Assembly (NCBI RefSeq): GCF_002835995.1
Contig: NZ_PJBZ01000037.1
Coordinates: 26,781-90,780, forward strand
Source of the DNA: Psychromonas sp. Urea-02u-13
Lineage (GTDB): Bacteria > Pseudomonadota > Gammaproteobacteria > Enterobacterales > Psychromonadaceae
Length of the DNA stretch: 64,000 nucleotides
Direction: 5' to 3'
Part shown: positions 54,235-63,861 of the stretch, in pieces
How the letters are laid out: every line of letters starts with the position of its first letter
Position numbering within the stretch: the first letter of the stretch is position 1
Notes under the pieces: model-generated
Database searches by the model: none
Seen by the model: the letters and a program-made list of their open reading frames with translations, nothing else
What the model was told of the DNA's origin: nothing
Translations under genes and position numbers: made by a program

Positions 54235-57200
54235 TTAACTGATGTTTGGACCTAACCAACGCTCAGCAGTCGGTAAATCCCAACCTTTACGTTGTGCATA
54301 ATCGACAACTTGGTCTTGCTGAATTTGCGCAATAGCAAAGTAGCGACTCTCAGGGTGAGAGAAGATCCAGCCCGAAACAGCAGCCCCTGGGTACATTGCA
54401 TAACTTGATGTTAGCTCCATACCTATCTCTTCTTCAACATGCATAAGATCCCAGATTATCTGTTTCTCAGTATGTTCAGGACAAGCAGGATAACCCGGTG
54501 CAGGACGAATACCTTGGTATTTTTCACGCAACATTCCGTCATTATCTAAGGTTTCGTCGCTAGCAAAACCCCAGTAATCTTTACGTGTTTGTTGATGTAA
54601 ATACTCAGCAAAAGCTTCTGCTAAACGGTCACAAATAGCCTGTACTAAAATCGCATTATAATCATCATTGTTAGCCTTATAACGATCTGCCACTTCACGC
54701 TCACCAATACCGCCTGTTACCGCAAAAGCAGCGATATAATCAGCAACACCCGATGATTTAGGCGCCACATAATCCGCTAAGCAATGGTTAACGAACGGCG
54801 GTTTTTTCTCAGTTTGTTGGCGTAATTGATTACTAATTTGTGCTATTTCAGAACGAGACTCATCGGTGTATATTTCAATATCGTCACCCACGCTATTTGC
54901 AGGATAGATACCTACAATACCCGATGCAGATATTTCGCCGCCAGCTTCAACAATGTCTAACATTTGTAACGCGTCAGCAAATAGTCGAGTTGCTTCTTCT
55001 CCAACCACTTCATCGGTTAATATACGTGGATATTTACCCGCAAGGCCCCATGTCATGAAGAAAGGAGTCCAATCGATATATTCACGTAGTGTGTTGATCG
55101 ACATCTGTTTAACCACTTGTGTGCCTAATTTATTAGGTGTTGGTGGTACATAGCTTTTCCAGTCTATTTTTGCATGATTTGCACGTGCACGATTGAGTGA
55201 AACCGGTTTACTACGTGGTTTCTTATTCGCATGCTGTACACGCACACGTTCATAATCGAGGTCTAATTTAGCCACAAAATCTGGTTTTGTTTTTGGGTTT
55301 AACAATAACTGACACACACCAACAGCACGTGAAGCATTTGAAACATACACGACTGGTTCATCATAGTTCTGTTCAATTTTCACAGCGGTATGCGCTTTAG
55401 AAGTTGTTGCTCCACCAATAAGAAGAGGTAGTTTCAAACCTTGGCGTTGCATCTCTTTAGCAACATATACCATCTCATCAAGTGAGGGTGTGATTAGCCC
55501 AGATAGACCGATCATGTCTGCTTTTTCAGCAATCGCAGTTTTGATAATCGTTTCAGTTGCAACCATTACACCGAGATCGATAATTTCATAGTTATTACAC
55601 TGCAAAATAACGCCAACGATATTTTTACCAATATCATGTACGTCACCTTTTACAGTCGCCATCACGATTTTACCGTTAGTCGCGCCCGCTTCTTTAGTAA
55701 GCTCAATGTAGGGATTTAAATAAGCCACGGCTTGCTTCATTACACGGGCAGATTTAACGACCTGCGGTAAAAACATCTTACCTTCACCAAACAGGTCACC
55801 AACGATATTCATGCCATCCATTAACGGACCTTCAATCACTTCGATTGGACGATCCACATTTTGACGGGCAATTTCAGTATCTTCTTCAATGAACTCTGTG
55901 ATCCCTTTTACTAAGGCATGCGCAATACGTTCATTAACCGGTAACTCACGCCATAATAATGCGCTACCATCATCAATTTTTTCTTGGCCTGAATTAATGA
56001 ATTTACCGGCAATATCGAGTAACGCATCTGTTGCTTCTGGGTTCTTATTAAGAACAACATCTTCAACTGCATCTTTTAATTCTTTAGGGATATCATCGTA
56101 AATAGCTAGCTGAGCCGCATTTACAATACCCATATCCATGCCATTTTTAATACAGTAATAAAGGAATACCGCATGGATTGCTTCACGTACCGGATTGTTA
56201 CCACGGAATGAGAAAGAAACGTTAGAAACACCCCCTGAAATCATCGCATGAGGTAGGTTATCTTTAATATCTTTTACGGCTTCAATGAAATCAACCGCAT
56301 AGTTATTATGCTCTTCGATACCCGTTGCAACGGCAAAGATGTTTGGATCAAAAATGATATCTTCAGGTGGGAAACCCACTTGGTTTACTAAAATCTCGTA
56401 AGATTTTTTACAAATTTCAAATTTACGTTCACGTGTATCTGCTTGTCCTTTTTCATCAAAGGCCATGATGATAACCGCAAAACCATAACGACGAATTAGC
56501 GTTGCTTGTTTGACAAAGTTTTCTACGCCTTCTTTCATGCTGATAGAGTTAACAATACCTTTACCTTGCACACATTTAAGACCTTCTTCTAAAATTTCCC
56601 ACTTAGAAGAATCGACCATAATTGGCACACGAGAAATATCAGGTTCAGAAGCACATAGGTTTAAGAAACGTTTCATCGCATACAATGAATCAAGCATCGC
56701 TTCATCCATATTGATATCGATAATATCCGCGCCTGCTTCTACTTGATGTAATGCAACTTCTAACGCTTCATCATAAAGCTCGTCTTTGATAAGACGTTTA
56801 AAACGTGCAGAACCGGTTACATTGGTACGCTCACCGACATTTTGGAATAATGAACTTTGACTGATCGTTAATGCTTCTAGACCACTCAGTCTACATGCAA
56901 CTTCAATATCAGGTAAAACACGTGGTTTAATACCTTCAACTACGTCATACATGGCTTTAATGTGCTCAGGCGTTGTACCACAACAGCCACCGACTAAGTT
57001 TAGAAAGCCACTTTCAGCCCACTCTTTAATATGTTCAGCCATTTCATCGGCTTCTAAATCATATTCACCGAAAGCATTAGGCAAACCAGCATTAGGATGC
57101 GCTGAAACATAAGTTTCAGAGATACGTGATAATTCAGCCACATATTGGCGTAATTCATCTGGCCCTAATGCACAGTTCAAACCAAATGAGATTGGCTCAA

Positions 57201-57918
57201 TGTGGCGTAATGAATTATAGAATGCTTCTGTCGTTTGCCCTGATAAGGTACGTCCTGATGCATCGGTAATCGTACCCGATACCATGACAGGTAATTTGTA
57301 ACCGATCTGCTCAAATACACCACTAATCGCAAAAACAGCGGCTTTTGCATTAAGCGTATCAAAGATAGTTTCAACCAAAATAAGGTCTGAACCCCCTTCG
57401 ATTAACGCGAGGGTAGATTCTGTATAAGCTTCGACTAATTCGTCAAAGGTTACATTACGAAAAGCGGGATCGTTAACATCAGGAGAGATAGAACAGGTAC
57501 GGTTTGTTGGGCCTAATACACCGGCAACAAAACGTGGACGGTCAGGTGTTTCTGCCGTTTTTTCATCTGCAACGCGGCGCGCAATACGAGCGGCTTCACG
57601 GTTAATTTCAGCAGAAAGTGATTCCATCTGATAATCAGCCATCGCAATCGTAGTGGCATTAAAAGTATTTGTTTCAAGGATATCGGCACCAGCATCTAAA
57701 TATTCTTTATGAATATTTGCAATCACCTGTGGCTGACTTAAAACCAGTAGATCATTGTTGCCTTTTACATCACATCTCCAATCAGCAAAGCGCTCACCAC
57801 GATAGTCTGCTTCTTCAAACTTATAGTCTTGAATCATGGTGCCCATACCGCCATCAATAAGCAGGATATGTTTCTCTAATTGTGATTTGAATAATGCGCT
57901 GCGGTCAATGACTGACAT
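54235..57918 (-). CDS. metH: Cobalamin-dependent methionine synthase
   Basis: A 1227-residue enzyme, the same length as E. coli MetH. The four modules are in order. The homocysteine domain (about 1-325) has zinc cysteines, with [10 protein letters not shown] near 310. The pterin/methyltetrahydrofolate domain (about 350-620) has [10 protein letters not shown] and VDSSKWEI. The cobalamin domain (about 650-890) has the B12 loop DVHDIGKNI, whose His coordinates cobalt. The SAM reactivation domain (about 900-1227) has [38 protein letters not shown] motifs. It remethylates homocysteine to methionine. No B12 riboswitch or MetJ box is visible upstream. A good AAGGAAG ribosome site supports the start. 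Confidence 0.98.
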   Translation of the reverse strand: MSVIDRSALFKSQLEKHILLIDGGMGTMIQDYKFEEADYRGERFADWRCDVKGNNDLLVLSQPQVIANIHKEYLDAGADILETNTFNATTIAMADYQMESLSAEINREAARIARRVADEKTAETPDRPRFVAGVLGPTNRTCSISPDVNDPAFRNVTFDELVEAYTESTLALIEGGSDLILVETIFDTLNAKAAVFAISGVFEQIGYKLPVMVSGTITDASGRTLSGQTTEAFYNSLRHIEPISFGLNCALGPDELRQYVAELSRISETYVSAHPNAGLPNAFGEYDLEADEMAEHIKEWAESGFLNLVGGCCGTTPEHIKAMYDVVEGIKPRVLPDIEVACRLSGLEALTISQSSLFQNVGERTNVTGSARFKRLIKDELYDEALEVALHQVEAGADIIDINMDEAMLDSLYAMKRFLNLCASEPDISRVPIMVDSSKWEILEEGLKCVQGKGIVNSISMKEGVENFVKQATLIRRYGFAVIIMAFDEKGQADTRERKFEICKKSYEILVNQVGFPPEDIIFDPNIFAVATGIEEHNNYAVDFIEAVKDIKDNLPHAMISGGVSNVSFSFRGNNPVREAIHAVFLYYCIKNGMDMGIVNAAQLAIYDDIPKELKDAVEDVVLNKNPEATDALLDIAGKFINSGQEKIDDGSALLWRELPVNERIAHALVKGITEFIEEDTEIARQNVDRPIEVIEGPLMDGMNIVGDLFGEGKMFLPQVVKSARVMKQAVAYLNPYIELTKEAGATNGKIVMATVKGDVHDIGKNIVGVILQCNNYEIIDLGVMVATETIIKTAIAEKADMIGLSGLITPSLDEMVYVAKEMQRQGLKLPLLIGGATTSKAHTAVKIEQNYDEPVVYVSNASRAVGVCQLLLNPKTKPDFVAKLDLDYERVRVQHANKKPRSKPVSLNRARANHAKIDWKSYVPPTPNKLGTQVVKQMSINTLREYIDWTPFFMTWGLAGKYPRILTDEVVGEEATRLFADALQMLDIVEAGGEISASGIVGIYPANSVGDDIEIYTDESRSEIAQISNQLRQQTEKKPPFVNHCLADYVAPKSSGVADYIAAFAVTGGIGEREVADRYKANNDDYNAILVQAICDRLAEAFAEYLHQQTRKDYWGFASDETLDNDGMLREKYQGIRPAPGYPACPEHTEKQIIWDLMHVEEEIGMELTSSYAMYPGAAVSGWIFSHPESRYFAIAQIQQDQVVDYAQRKGWDLPTAERWLGPNIS

Positions 57919-58130
57919 AGTCTTCCTTGCAAATTTTTTATTAAAAATAAGTAACTAGCATCACTTTCAAAGAAAATAACGGCTATTGAGTAGTTACAAA
58001 AATAGAAGCGCAAGTTTAACATAAAAGTCACAAGCAGTACCTTGATAACAGGAATGACAAATTGAAATATTTGAATAAACAAGATGAGGAAAATTGCAGA
58101 TAAAACGAATGTATAAAAATAAGGCATAAA

Positions 58131-58164
58131 AAAAGCGAACTAGATTCAGTTCGCTTTATCTTAA
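58131..58164 (-). terminator. Minus-strand terminator upstream of metH
   Basis: Stem AAAGCGAACT with AGTTCGCTTT (loop of six), followed on the minus strand by TTTTTTT. It would end a transcript running from the metA side toward metH, so metH is separated from metA and something between them may be transcribed. Confidence 0.82.
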
Positions 58165-58623
58165 AAGAACGTTGGTAATGTCATCATAATAAATAGTAAT
58201 TGAACTTTATTGCTTCACGGCTTTCCGCCTTCCTTCAGCATCTCTACTCCATTATCCCTATAAACATAAACTTAAGAACTACATAGTGTTTACAAACAAA
58301 CAGGTCAAAAAACCAAAAGCACTCAATTCGTATCAAACGAAAAAAATCCACATTAAAAACCAAAAAAGATTTAACTTACGATCGACTATCACGTAACAAA
58401 AAAGAGTAATTAAAGTGCCAATTTGGCGATGAGTTGTTTAAAAAAAACAGACTCCTAATATTTATTACTCTTTTCTAAAAACTGATATGAAGTAATAATA
58501 ACTATATCCCTCCATGTAATGATTGAATCGACAACCAGCATTTTATTAAACTCACTACTCACCAAGCTAATGACTAAAACAAAAAAGGCTTTTCCCGAGT
58601 GCTCCGTTGAGCAAGTAAGTTAC

Positions 58624-58851
58624 CTATAGTAACTTCTTGTAGGGTGTATGCCTTACTAAAAACTGATAAGAAGTAATAATACGCCTCCCTCTTTTTTTTA
58701 GATTATCAGCAATAAAATCCTCTAACAACAATCGTAATATAACGTGGTGAAGTAGCATATAAAATGTCGGACTTCGTGCGTTGTTAGTTGCCCAATGGGG
58801 CGATTCATTTACTGCTGCGCTAGGTACTAACTTCCTTCTCCTCTCACTCAT
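58624..58851 (-). CDS. Doubtful short open frame in the metA-metH spacer
   Basis: A 75-codon minus-strand frame (MSERRRKLVPSAAVNESPHW...) with a basic, non-hydrophobic N-terminus. It contains no recognised domain. It is noted because its C-terminal peptide GRRIITSYQFLVRH recurs as DIVIITSYQFLEKS in a second open stretch (58458-58621 on the same strand) with a synonymous Ser codon change, which hints at a duplicated coding segment. The ribosome site is weak and the frame overlaps strong inverted repeats, so it may be chance or a relic. Confidence 0.25.
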   Translation of the reverse strand: MSERRRKLVPSAAVNESPHWATNNARSPTFYMLLHHVILRLLLEDFIADNLKKRGRRIITSYQFLVRHTPYKKLL

Positions 58852-58939
58852 TTAATTACTATTAAGTGTAGGACTATTCATTACTAACGCCAATTAAAAA
58901 AACGATTATAAAGACAGTTCTTAACCTATATCACAGTTT

Positions 58940-59857
58940 TTATTTTAGCTCATTCAGGTCGTATGGAGTGACCTGGTAAACGCAATAATTTAACCAGTTA
59001 CTATACAATAAGTTACCGTGACTTCGCCATTTTGCGCGGGGTATTTGGTTCTCATCGTCATCAGGAAAATAATCAGCAGGCAAGTCTGGATTTAGTCCAT
59101 CGTCTAAATCTCGCAAGTACTCATTACTCAGTGTATTGGCGTCATATTCAGGATGCCCCGAGATAAATACCTGGCGGCAATCTGGGCTAGCAGCTAAATA
59201 AACGCCCCCCTGTGGCGCATCAGCAAAAACAGTTAAATCACTATTTTCTTTAATTGTTTGTGTATTGAAGTCAGCAAAACGAGAGAGTGGCGCCCAAAAC
59301 TGGTCATCAAAACCACGCACTAATGGATGATGATGGTTATAAGTCGTGTGCTTATAAATGCCTGATAGTTTAGCGGGTAGCGTTTCTTTTTTAATATCAA
59401 AAAGGTAATTCAGTGCAGCTTGTGCCGCCCAGCATAAAAACAATGTTGAAGTAACATTGTGCTGTGACCAATCAACAATCTCTTTGAACTTCTCCCAGTA
59501 ATAAACATTCTCAAAGGGAATCTTACCTAATGGCGCGCCGGTGATAATAAAACCATCCCACTTTTGACTTTTCACTCGATCAAAATCACCGTAAAAAGTA
59601 TCAAGGTGTTCTTGCGGTGTATTTCTAGATGCACGCGCATCCACACGCACAAGCTCAACATCCACTTGCAACGGTGTATTAGAAAGTAAGCGCATTAGCT
59701 GTGTTTCTGTTTCAATTTTTTTAGGCATTAAGTTTAAAATTAATACACGAAGAGGACGAATATGCTGATGGCTCGCACGAGACTCTGAAATTGTAAAAAT
59801 ATTTTCAGATTTTAAAATACCAGCAGCGGGAAGATCATCGGGAATACGAATAGGCAT
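58940..59857 (-). CDS. metA: Homoserine O-acyltransferase MetA
   Basis: A 305-residue enzyme acylating homoserine, the first step of methionine synthesis. I place the start at the ATG of [13 protein letters not shown], the usual MetA start, with GGAG 7 bp upstream; an ATG four codons earlier overlaps that ribosome site. Catalytic Cys is in [11 protein letters not shown] (about 142), with His and Glu in SGHPEYDA (about 234-239). The [16 protein letters not shown] and [12 protein letters not shown] blocks are typical. Whether succinyl- or acetyl-CoA is used depends on active-site residues I cannot safely score. Tandem MetJ-type boxes lie upstream. Confidence 0.95.
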   Translation of the reverse strand: MPIRIPDDLPAAGILKSENIFTISESRASHQHIRPLRVLILNLMPKKIETETQLMRLLSNTPLQVDVELVRVDARASRNTPQEHLDTFYGDFDRVKSQKWDGFIITGAPLGKIPFENVYYWEKFKEIVDWSQHNVTSTLFLCWAAQAALNYLFDIKKETLPAKLSGIYKHTTYNHHHPLVRGFDDQFWAPLSRFADFNTQTIKENSDLTVFADAPQGGVYLAASPDCRQVFISGHPEYDANTLSNEYLRDLDDGLNPDLPADYFPDDDENQIPRAKWRSHGNLLYSNWLNYCVYQVTPYDLNELK

Positions 59858-59889
59858 TAGTAACTCCATAGAAAATTAATTTTTAATTT

Positions 59890-59905
59890 AGCCATCTAGA
59901 AGTCT
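59890..59905. promoter_or_regulatory. MetJ-type operator upstream of metA
   Basis: Two adjoining 8-mers, AGCCATCT (6 of 8 to the met-box consensus AGACGTCT) and AGAAGTCT (7 of 8), 33 bp upstream of the metA start codon. Tandem met boxes bind MetJ-SAM dimers, so metA is probably repressed by excess methionine. Three or more boxes are common; only two are clear here. Confidence 0.65.
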
Positions 59906-59951
59906 AACATTAATTTAACATATGACCACACTATTATTAAATTTGATGATA

Positions 59952-60112
59952 ATACCAATTCTACTAAATAACTGCTCAATCTTGCTGGTTAAAAGAAGCA
60001 ATTTCCGCGTTGTAAGTTTTGTAAAGGGAACAACCATTTACAGCAACTTTCGCCTCGAACTCGCTTCTTTTTCCTGCGCAATATTAGACCATTAAATTAA
60101 TGGAACTGGTAT
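59952..60112. mobile_element. MITE-like element C between metA and the GNAT gene
   Basis: 161 bp with imperfect terminal inverted repeats: left ATACCAATTCTACTAAATAACTG and the complement of the right end ATACCAGTTCCATTAATTTAATGG. Inner arms AAAAGAAGC/GCTTCTTTT flank a core that, read on the minus strand, contains GAGGCGAAAG, AATGGTTGTTCCCTT and ACAACGCGGAAATTGC. These are the same blocks found in elements A and B. It lies 33 bp from the GNAT start and 46 bp from the met boxes, so it may affect both divergent promoters. Confidence 0.65.
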
Positions 60113-60145
60113 AATATCAAAAACAAATATTTATAAGGAATTGAA

Positions 60146-60631
60146 ATGTTTACTATTGTTCAAGCTGATTTAACCAATGAAAGCCACGCTAGCGCTTACT
60201 TAGCACTTATGTCTCATTATGCTTGTGACCCTATGGGTGGCGGTGAAGACCTCGCTGACTTTGCAAAGCAGAACTTGGTAAGCACTCTATTAAAGCGTAA
60301 CGATGTGGTTATCTTATTAATTTTTAAAGAAAATGAACCTGCAGCCCTACTGACTGCGATTGAAGGATTTTCTACTTTTGCCTGCAAACCATTATTTAAT
60401 ATTCATGATGTTGCGGTACATGAAAATTTCAGAGGGTTAAAGTTAACAACACTGTTGTTTGCTGAGATTGAAAAAATCGCGAGAGATCGCGATTACTGTA
60501 AAATCACACTGGAAGTACTTTCTGGTAATGAGGTTGCAAAAAATGCTTATATAAAACAAGGCTATGCTGATTACCAGCTTGACCCTGCACACGGTAGTGC
60601 GTTGTTTTGGAGCAAGTCTTTAAAGGATTAA
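60146..60631 (+). CDS. GNAT-family N-acetyltransferase
   Basis: A 161-residue acetyltransferase. The acetyl-CoA-binding region is HDVAVHENFRGLKLTTLLFAEIE (about 91-113), with an RGLKLT variant of the usual R/QxxGxG/A loop, then ITLEVLSGNEVAKNAYIKQGY (about 130-150), the standard motif B. The substrate is not predictable. AAGGAA lies 8 bp before the ATG. Its last 12 bp overlap the 3' end of the MATE gene on the other strand. Confidence 0.88.
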   Translation: MFTIVQADLTNESHASAYLALMSHYACDPMGGGEDLADFAKQNLVSTLLKRNDVVILLIFKENEPAALLTAIEGFSTFACKPLFNIHDVAVHENFRGLKLTTLLFAEIEKIARDRDYCKITLEVLSGNEVAKNAYIKQGYADYQLDPAHGSALFWSKSLKD

Positions 60632-61966
60632 TAGTTGCTTACGCTCTAGTTTTTTGTAAATCCACAATAAACTCAGCCCACGAGACAGCATGAAGGCATT
60701 CATCGCGATCCATAACGCATGATTGCCTTCATGAGCAAAAATAAACCACACCGGAAAATAAACCACCAATAGCGAAAAAATCATACTATTACGCATCTCT
60801 TTTGCCCGCGTCATACCAATAAATATGCCATCAAAAACAAAACCGAGCATTGATGTCAGTGGGATTAAGATTAACCAGGGTAAGTACTTCATCGCTTCAG
60901 ACTGCACAGCCTCAAGAGAAGTGATCTGAGTAATAACCCACGCCCCGTAAAAATAAAACAGTAATAGCTGTATTAAGCTAAAAATAGTGGCCCAAAACAG
61001 GGTTAGATGGATGCTTTCTTTTAACTTTTCTAAGCAACGTTGACCCACATTTTTACCGACCAACGCCTCCACGGCATAAGCTAAACCATCCATCGAAAAT
61101 GAGATAATTAACAGAAAATGCATCAATACCGCATTTGCAGAAACAACATCATCACCCAATTTAACACCCTGCATGGTCATGAATGCATAGGTCACTTGCA
61201 AACACAGGGTGCGAATAAAAATATTCCGGTTTAAGAGAATAAAAGGCGCGAGCACTTTCAAGTGCAATATTTCTTTTAATAACGTTAAAAAGTCACCTTT
61301 CTGATAAAAAGGTAATACCATTCGATAAACAATCAACAAACCACAGGCTAACGAAATATAATCCGCACACAATGAAGCCCAGGCAACACCCGCAACGCCC
61401 CACTCAAACCCAACTACAAATAAAATGTCTAATAATATATTGACGCTGTTGGTGATAATCAGCAAAAACATCGGGATTTTTGCGTTTTGCATGCCTAACA
61501 ACCAACCTAATAGCACCATGTTAATTAGAGCAGCAGGTGCACTCCAGATACGAATATCGAAGTATTCTCGAGCATAAAATAAAACCTCTTCACTGCCTTC
61601 AACAAAATGAAATGCGAGTGATGACAAAGGATTTTGTAATAACAACAGTAGCATCGCGAGAATCAGGGCAATAAAAATGGACTGCATCAACAGGCGTAAT
61701 ACTTGTTTTTGATCGTTAGCCCCTACCGCTTGAGCCACTAAACCTGTTGTCGACATGCGCAAAAACACTAACATCCAGAATAACAATGTCACCACCATTG
61801 AGCCTACCGCAACACCGGCAAGGTAATAGGACTCTGGTAAGTGTCCAATAACGGCCGTATCAACAAGCCCTAATAATGGCACGCTAATATTAGACAGCAT
61901 CATCGGCAGTGCGATGGCGAATATTTTTTGGTGGCTAGCGAGGTTTAGAAAAGCACTTTTGGACAT
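60620..61966 (-). CDS. dinF: MATE-family efflux transporter, DinF-like
   Basis: A 448-residue transporter with about twelve hydrophobic helices and the internal two-fold repeat of the MATE family. The N-terminal IFAIALPMMLSNISVPLLGLVDTAVIGHL segment is DinF-like, and in E. coli dinF directly follows lexA. Here lexA is about 1.2 kb upstream on the same strand with two genes between. It should export drugs or metabolites using H+ or Na+. Only 9 bp separate it from the receiver-like gene, implying one transcript. Confidence 0.87.
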   Translation of the reverse strand: MSKSAFLNLASHQKIFAIALPMMLSNISVPLLGLVDTAVIGHLPESYYLAGVAVGSMVVTLLFWMLVFLRMSTTGLVAQAVGANDQKQVLRLLMQSIFIALILAMLLLLLQNPLSSLAFHFVEGSEEVLFYAREYFDIRIWSAPAALINMVLLGWLLGMQNAKIPMFLLIITNSVNILLDILFVVGFEWGVAGVAWASLCADYISLACGLLIVYRMVLPFYQKGDFLTLLKEILHLKVLAPFILLNRNIFIRTLCLQVTYAFMTMQGVKLGDDVVSANAVLMHFLLIISFSMDGLAYAVEALVGKNVGQRCLEKLKESIHLTLFWATIFSLIQLLLFYFYGAWVITQITSLEAVQSEAMKYLPWLILIPLTSMLGFVFDGIFIGMTRAKEMRNSMIFSLLVVYFPVWFIFAHEGNHALWIAMNAFMLSRGLSLLWIYKKLERKQLLIL

Positions 61967-61975
61967 GGAGTCAGC

Positions 61976-62341
61976 TTAAGAGGGTAATAGTTTTTCTATT
62001 TTAAACAGCAACTCTTCCATATTAAAGGGGATATTCAATGTGTTATTAATATTGTTATTAAACAACTCATTTTGTATCGAATGAATAGGTTTATTCAACA
62101 GTAATAATACAGGGGTAAAACGATGCTGTGCTTGTTCGCGTAATAATGCAGAAATACTTAAACCATCAATAATGGGCAGGCTTAAACAGCTAATTAATAA
62201 ATGTGCGCCATTACCATTCATCAAGTTAATCGCGTCTTGGCCATTAGTCGCTAGCAATACTTGATAGTTTTTCTGTAACAACGCAAAGTGAATAGCCTCA
62301 CGTAATGAATCAGATGCAATCGCTAATAATATATTTTTCAT
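61976..62341 (-). CDS. Degenerate receiver-domain protein (pseudo-receiver)
   Basis: A 121-residue single receiver-like domain. The fold pattern is kept (ILLAIASDSLREAIHFALL, YQVLLATNGQDAINLM, ISCLSLPIIDGLSISALLRE, FNMEELLFKIEKLL). However, the acidic pair becomes I8-A9, the phospho-acceptor Asp becomes C52 in ISCLSLPIIDG, the Thr/Ser becomes a Leu/Asn segment, and the Lys becomes I104 in LNIPF. Phosphorylation in the usual way is therefore unlikely; it may act by protein binding or through C52. Gene order is lexA, SCO1, this gene, dinF; it lies 36 bp after SCO1. Confidence 0.85.
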   Translation of the reverse strand: MKNILLAIASDSLREAIHFALLQKNYQVLLATNGQDAINLMNGNGAHLLISCLSLPIIDGLSISALLREQAQHRFTPVLLLLNKPIHSIQNELFNNNINNTLNIPFNMEELLFKIEKLLPS

Positions 62342-62377
62342 ATTCAGCTTAACTAGAAAATGGATTTATTAGCATAG

Positions 62378-63028
62378 CTATTTATCGCGAGGTTGGATCA
62401 TTTTGTGGATATCTTCAACCATCAAGTCCATATCTACGTGTGCAATACCTTGCTCATTACGTACCGCTTTAAAGGTCGCCTGGTGCTCACCATCAGGATT
62501 GACCAAGACTAATGATGCGCTGTGATCAACAAAATAATATTCATCGTCACTATCACCGGCTTCAACAATGCTATAAACCAGACCTAAGTCTTGAGCAAAA
62601 GGAAACAGCTGATCATGCGTACTGGTTGTGCCAATAAAATTAGCATTAAAATAATTTACATATTCAGCCAGGTTATTGGCTTTATCACGATTAGGGTCCA
62701 CAGAAACAAAGACAACTTGAATATTATTATAAGGGGGTTTGCTTAATTCAGGGTAAACACGGTCTAAATCAGCAAGTGTCGTAGGACAAACATCGGGGCA
62801 ATAGGTATAACCAATGAAAAATAACGTCCAATGGTTTAATAGGTTTTTATTAGTGAATGTTTCTTTTTGTGCCATCTCGAAGGTGAAATTTGGCACGACT
62901 TTATGGCTTTGCTGCACAATTAAAGAAGGGTTATCTGAAATGCCTGCCTCGCTGTTTGTTTTTACAAAAACAACAGTGGCAATAGCAATCACAGATATCA
63001 GCAGAACAAGCAACAAACCTTTTTTCAT
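62378..63028 (-). CDS. SCO1/SenC-family copper-binding protein
   Basis: A 216-residue membrane-anchored protein with a single N-terminal helix (about 4-22) and a thioredoxin-fold domain. The copper ligands are the CxxxC pair in YTYCPDVCPTT (C77, C81) and His169 in FVDHSASLVLV, so it should bind copper. SCO proteins help assemble the CuA site of cytochrome c oxidase or handle redox stress. The ATG at 63028 is preferred; a GTG three codons earlier is possible. It lies 145 bp after lexA with a hairpin between, and 36 bp before the pseudo-receiver. Confidence 0.92.
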   Translation of the reverse strand: MKKGLLLVLLISVIAIATVVFVKTNSEAGISDNPSLIVQQSHKVVPNFTFEMAQKETFTNKNLLNHWTLFFIGYTYCPDVCPTTLADLDRVYPELSKPPYNNIQVVFVSVDPNRDKANNLAEYVNYFNANFIGTTSTHDQLFPFAQDLGLVYSIVEAGDSDDEYYFVDHSASLVLVNPDGEHQATFKAVRNEQGIAHVDMDLMVEDIHKMIQPRDK

Positions 63029-63096
63029 TATCAACACCCATTACATTCATTTAGTCAGTATTGCACCATACAAAAGGCACACACTAAAAGCAATTA

Positions 63097-63136
63097 ATCA
63101 CAATAACTACAAAAGAAATTTCATGGTTATTGTGAT
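63097..63136. terminator. Hairpin between lexA and the SCO1 gene
   Basis: A perfect 11-bp stem, ATCACAATAAC (63097-63107) with GTTATTGTGAT (63126-63136) and an 18-base loop, 37 bp beyond the lexA stop. It is AT-rich with a moderate T tail, so it may be a weak terminator, an attenuator, or a regulator-binding palindrome for the SCO1 operon. Confidence 0.5.
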
Positions 63137-63173
63137 AATAATGCAATGGATTATACGACAATATTAAAAATGA

Positions 63174-63803
63174 TTACATCCAATCAGCAGTACGAATAAC
63201 ACCAACCGCAATACCTTCGATATCAAAGGCTTGATACTGAAGATCTACTTTAATAGGATCAAATTTCGCATTTTCAGCTTTCAGTGTCACTTCACTGCCT
63301 TCACGATAAAAACGTTTCACTGTTACATCGTCTTCAACACGTGCAACCACCACTTGGCCGTTGCTAATATCTTGTGTTTTATGCACAGCCAATAAATCGC
63401 CATCCATAATGCCGATATCCTTCATACTTTCGCCTTGTACACGAAGTAAAAAATCAGCCACTGGATGGAATAAATTCGGGTCAATATCATAATGGGATTC
63501 AACATGTTCGGCAGCCAAAATAGGCTCTCCAGCTGCAACCATACCAACAAGTGGTATACCGGCATCTATCGGAACAATATTGCTTTTGTGATCTTCTACG
63601 ATACGAATACCACGAGAAGTACCCGACAGGATCTCAATCGCACCTTTACGCGCGAGCGCTTTTAGATGCTCTTCAGCTGCATTTGCACTGCGAAACCCAA
63701 GAATCTTAGCAAGTTCAACACGTGTTGGAGGCATTCCTGTTTTACTGATGCAATCTTTAATCACATCTAAAACTTCGCCTTGGCGTTTAGTTAATTCTTT
63801 CAT
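63174..63803 (-). CDS. lexA: SOS-response repressor LexA
   Basis: A 209-residue repressor-protease. The N-terminal winged helix-turn-helix (about 27-47, [21 protein letters not shown]) binds SOS boxes. The self-cleavage bond is A91-G92 in VGMVAAGEP, and the catalytic dyad is S126 (GESMKD) and K163 (TVKRFY). RecA-bound single-stranded DNA triggers its cleavage and derepression. Upstream are two SOS boxes, so it is autoregulated. AGGTAAC is the ribosome site. Unlike E. coli, dinF is not directly next. Confidence 0.98.
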   Translation of the reverse strand: MKELTKRQGEVLDVIKDCISKTGMPPTRVELAKILGFRSANAAEEHLKALARKGAIEILSGTSRGIRIVEDHKSNIVPIDAGIPLVGMVAAGEPILAAEHVESHYDIDPNLFHPVADFLLRVQGESMKDIGIMDGDLLAVHKTQDISNGQVVVARVEDDVTVKRFYREGSEVTLKAENAKFDPIKVDLQYQAFDIEGIAVGVIRTADWM

Positions 63804-63830
63804 CAGTTACCTCGCAAATAGTATATAAAG

Positions 63831-63861
63831 CTGTAAACATACACAGTGTATATCTATACAG
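63831..63861. promoter_or_regulatory. Two abutting LexA (SOS) boxes upstream of lexA
   Basis: Box 1 is CTGTAAACATACACAG (63831-63846), a full CTG-N10-CAG. Box 2 is GTGTATATCTATACAG (63846-63861), with one mismatch in the left half. They share one base. They lie 28 to 58 bp upstream of the lexA ATG and match the double-box arrangement of E. coli lexA. Confidence 0.88.

Larger units (their letters stand above)
57919..58939. other. metA-metH spacer with terminator, direct repeats and nested inverted repeats
   Basis: About 1 kb with no conventional gene. It contains a terminator at 58131-58164 on the minus strand; 11-bp inverted arms AAAAGAGTAAT/ATTACTCTTTT (about 58399-58475); and a direct repeat of AAAAACTGATaWGAAGTAATAATA type at about 58477 and 58658. 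Further right are a GTTAC/GTAAC palindrome near 58618-58636 and nested arms CTAACAAC/GTTGTTAG (about 58720-58788) with an inner GAAGT/ACTTC. Two minus-strand open stretches end in nearly the same peptide (IITSYQFL). It may be a decayed element or a transcribed non-coding region. Confidence 0.55.

Noticed and set aside
57919..58130. Cobalamin riboswitch upstream of metH
   Set aside because: No B12-box-like or other riboswitch sequence is visible; the leader is plain AT-rich DNA with a ribosome site.
58720..58790. Integron attC site
   Set aside because: The nested arms look attC-like, but the outer triplets do not fit RYYYAAC and GTTRRRY, and no integrase is present.
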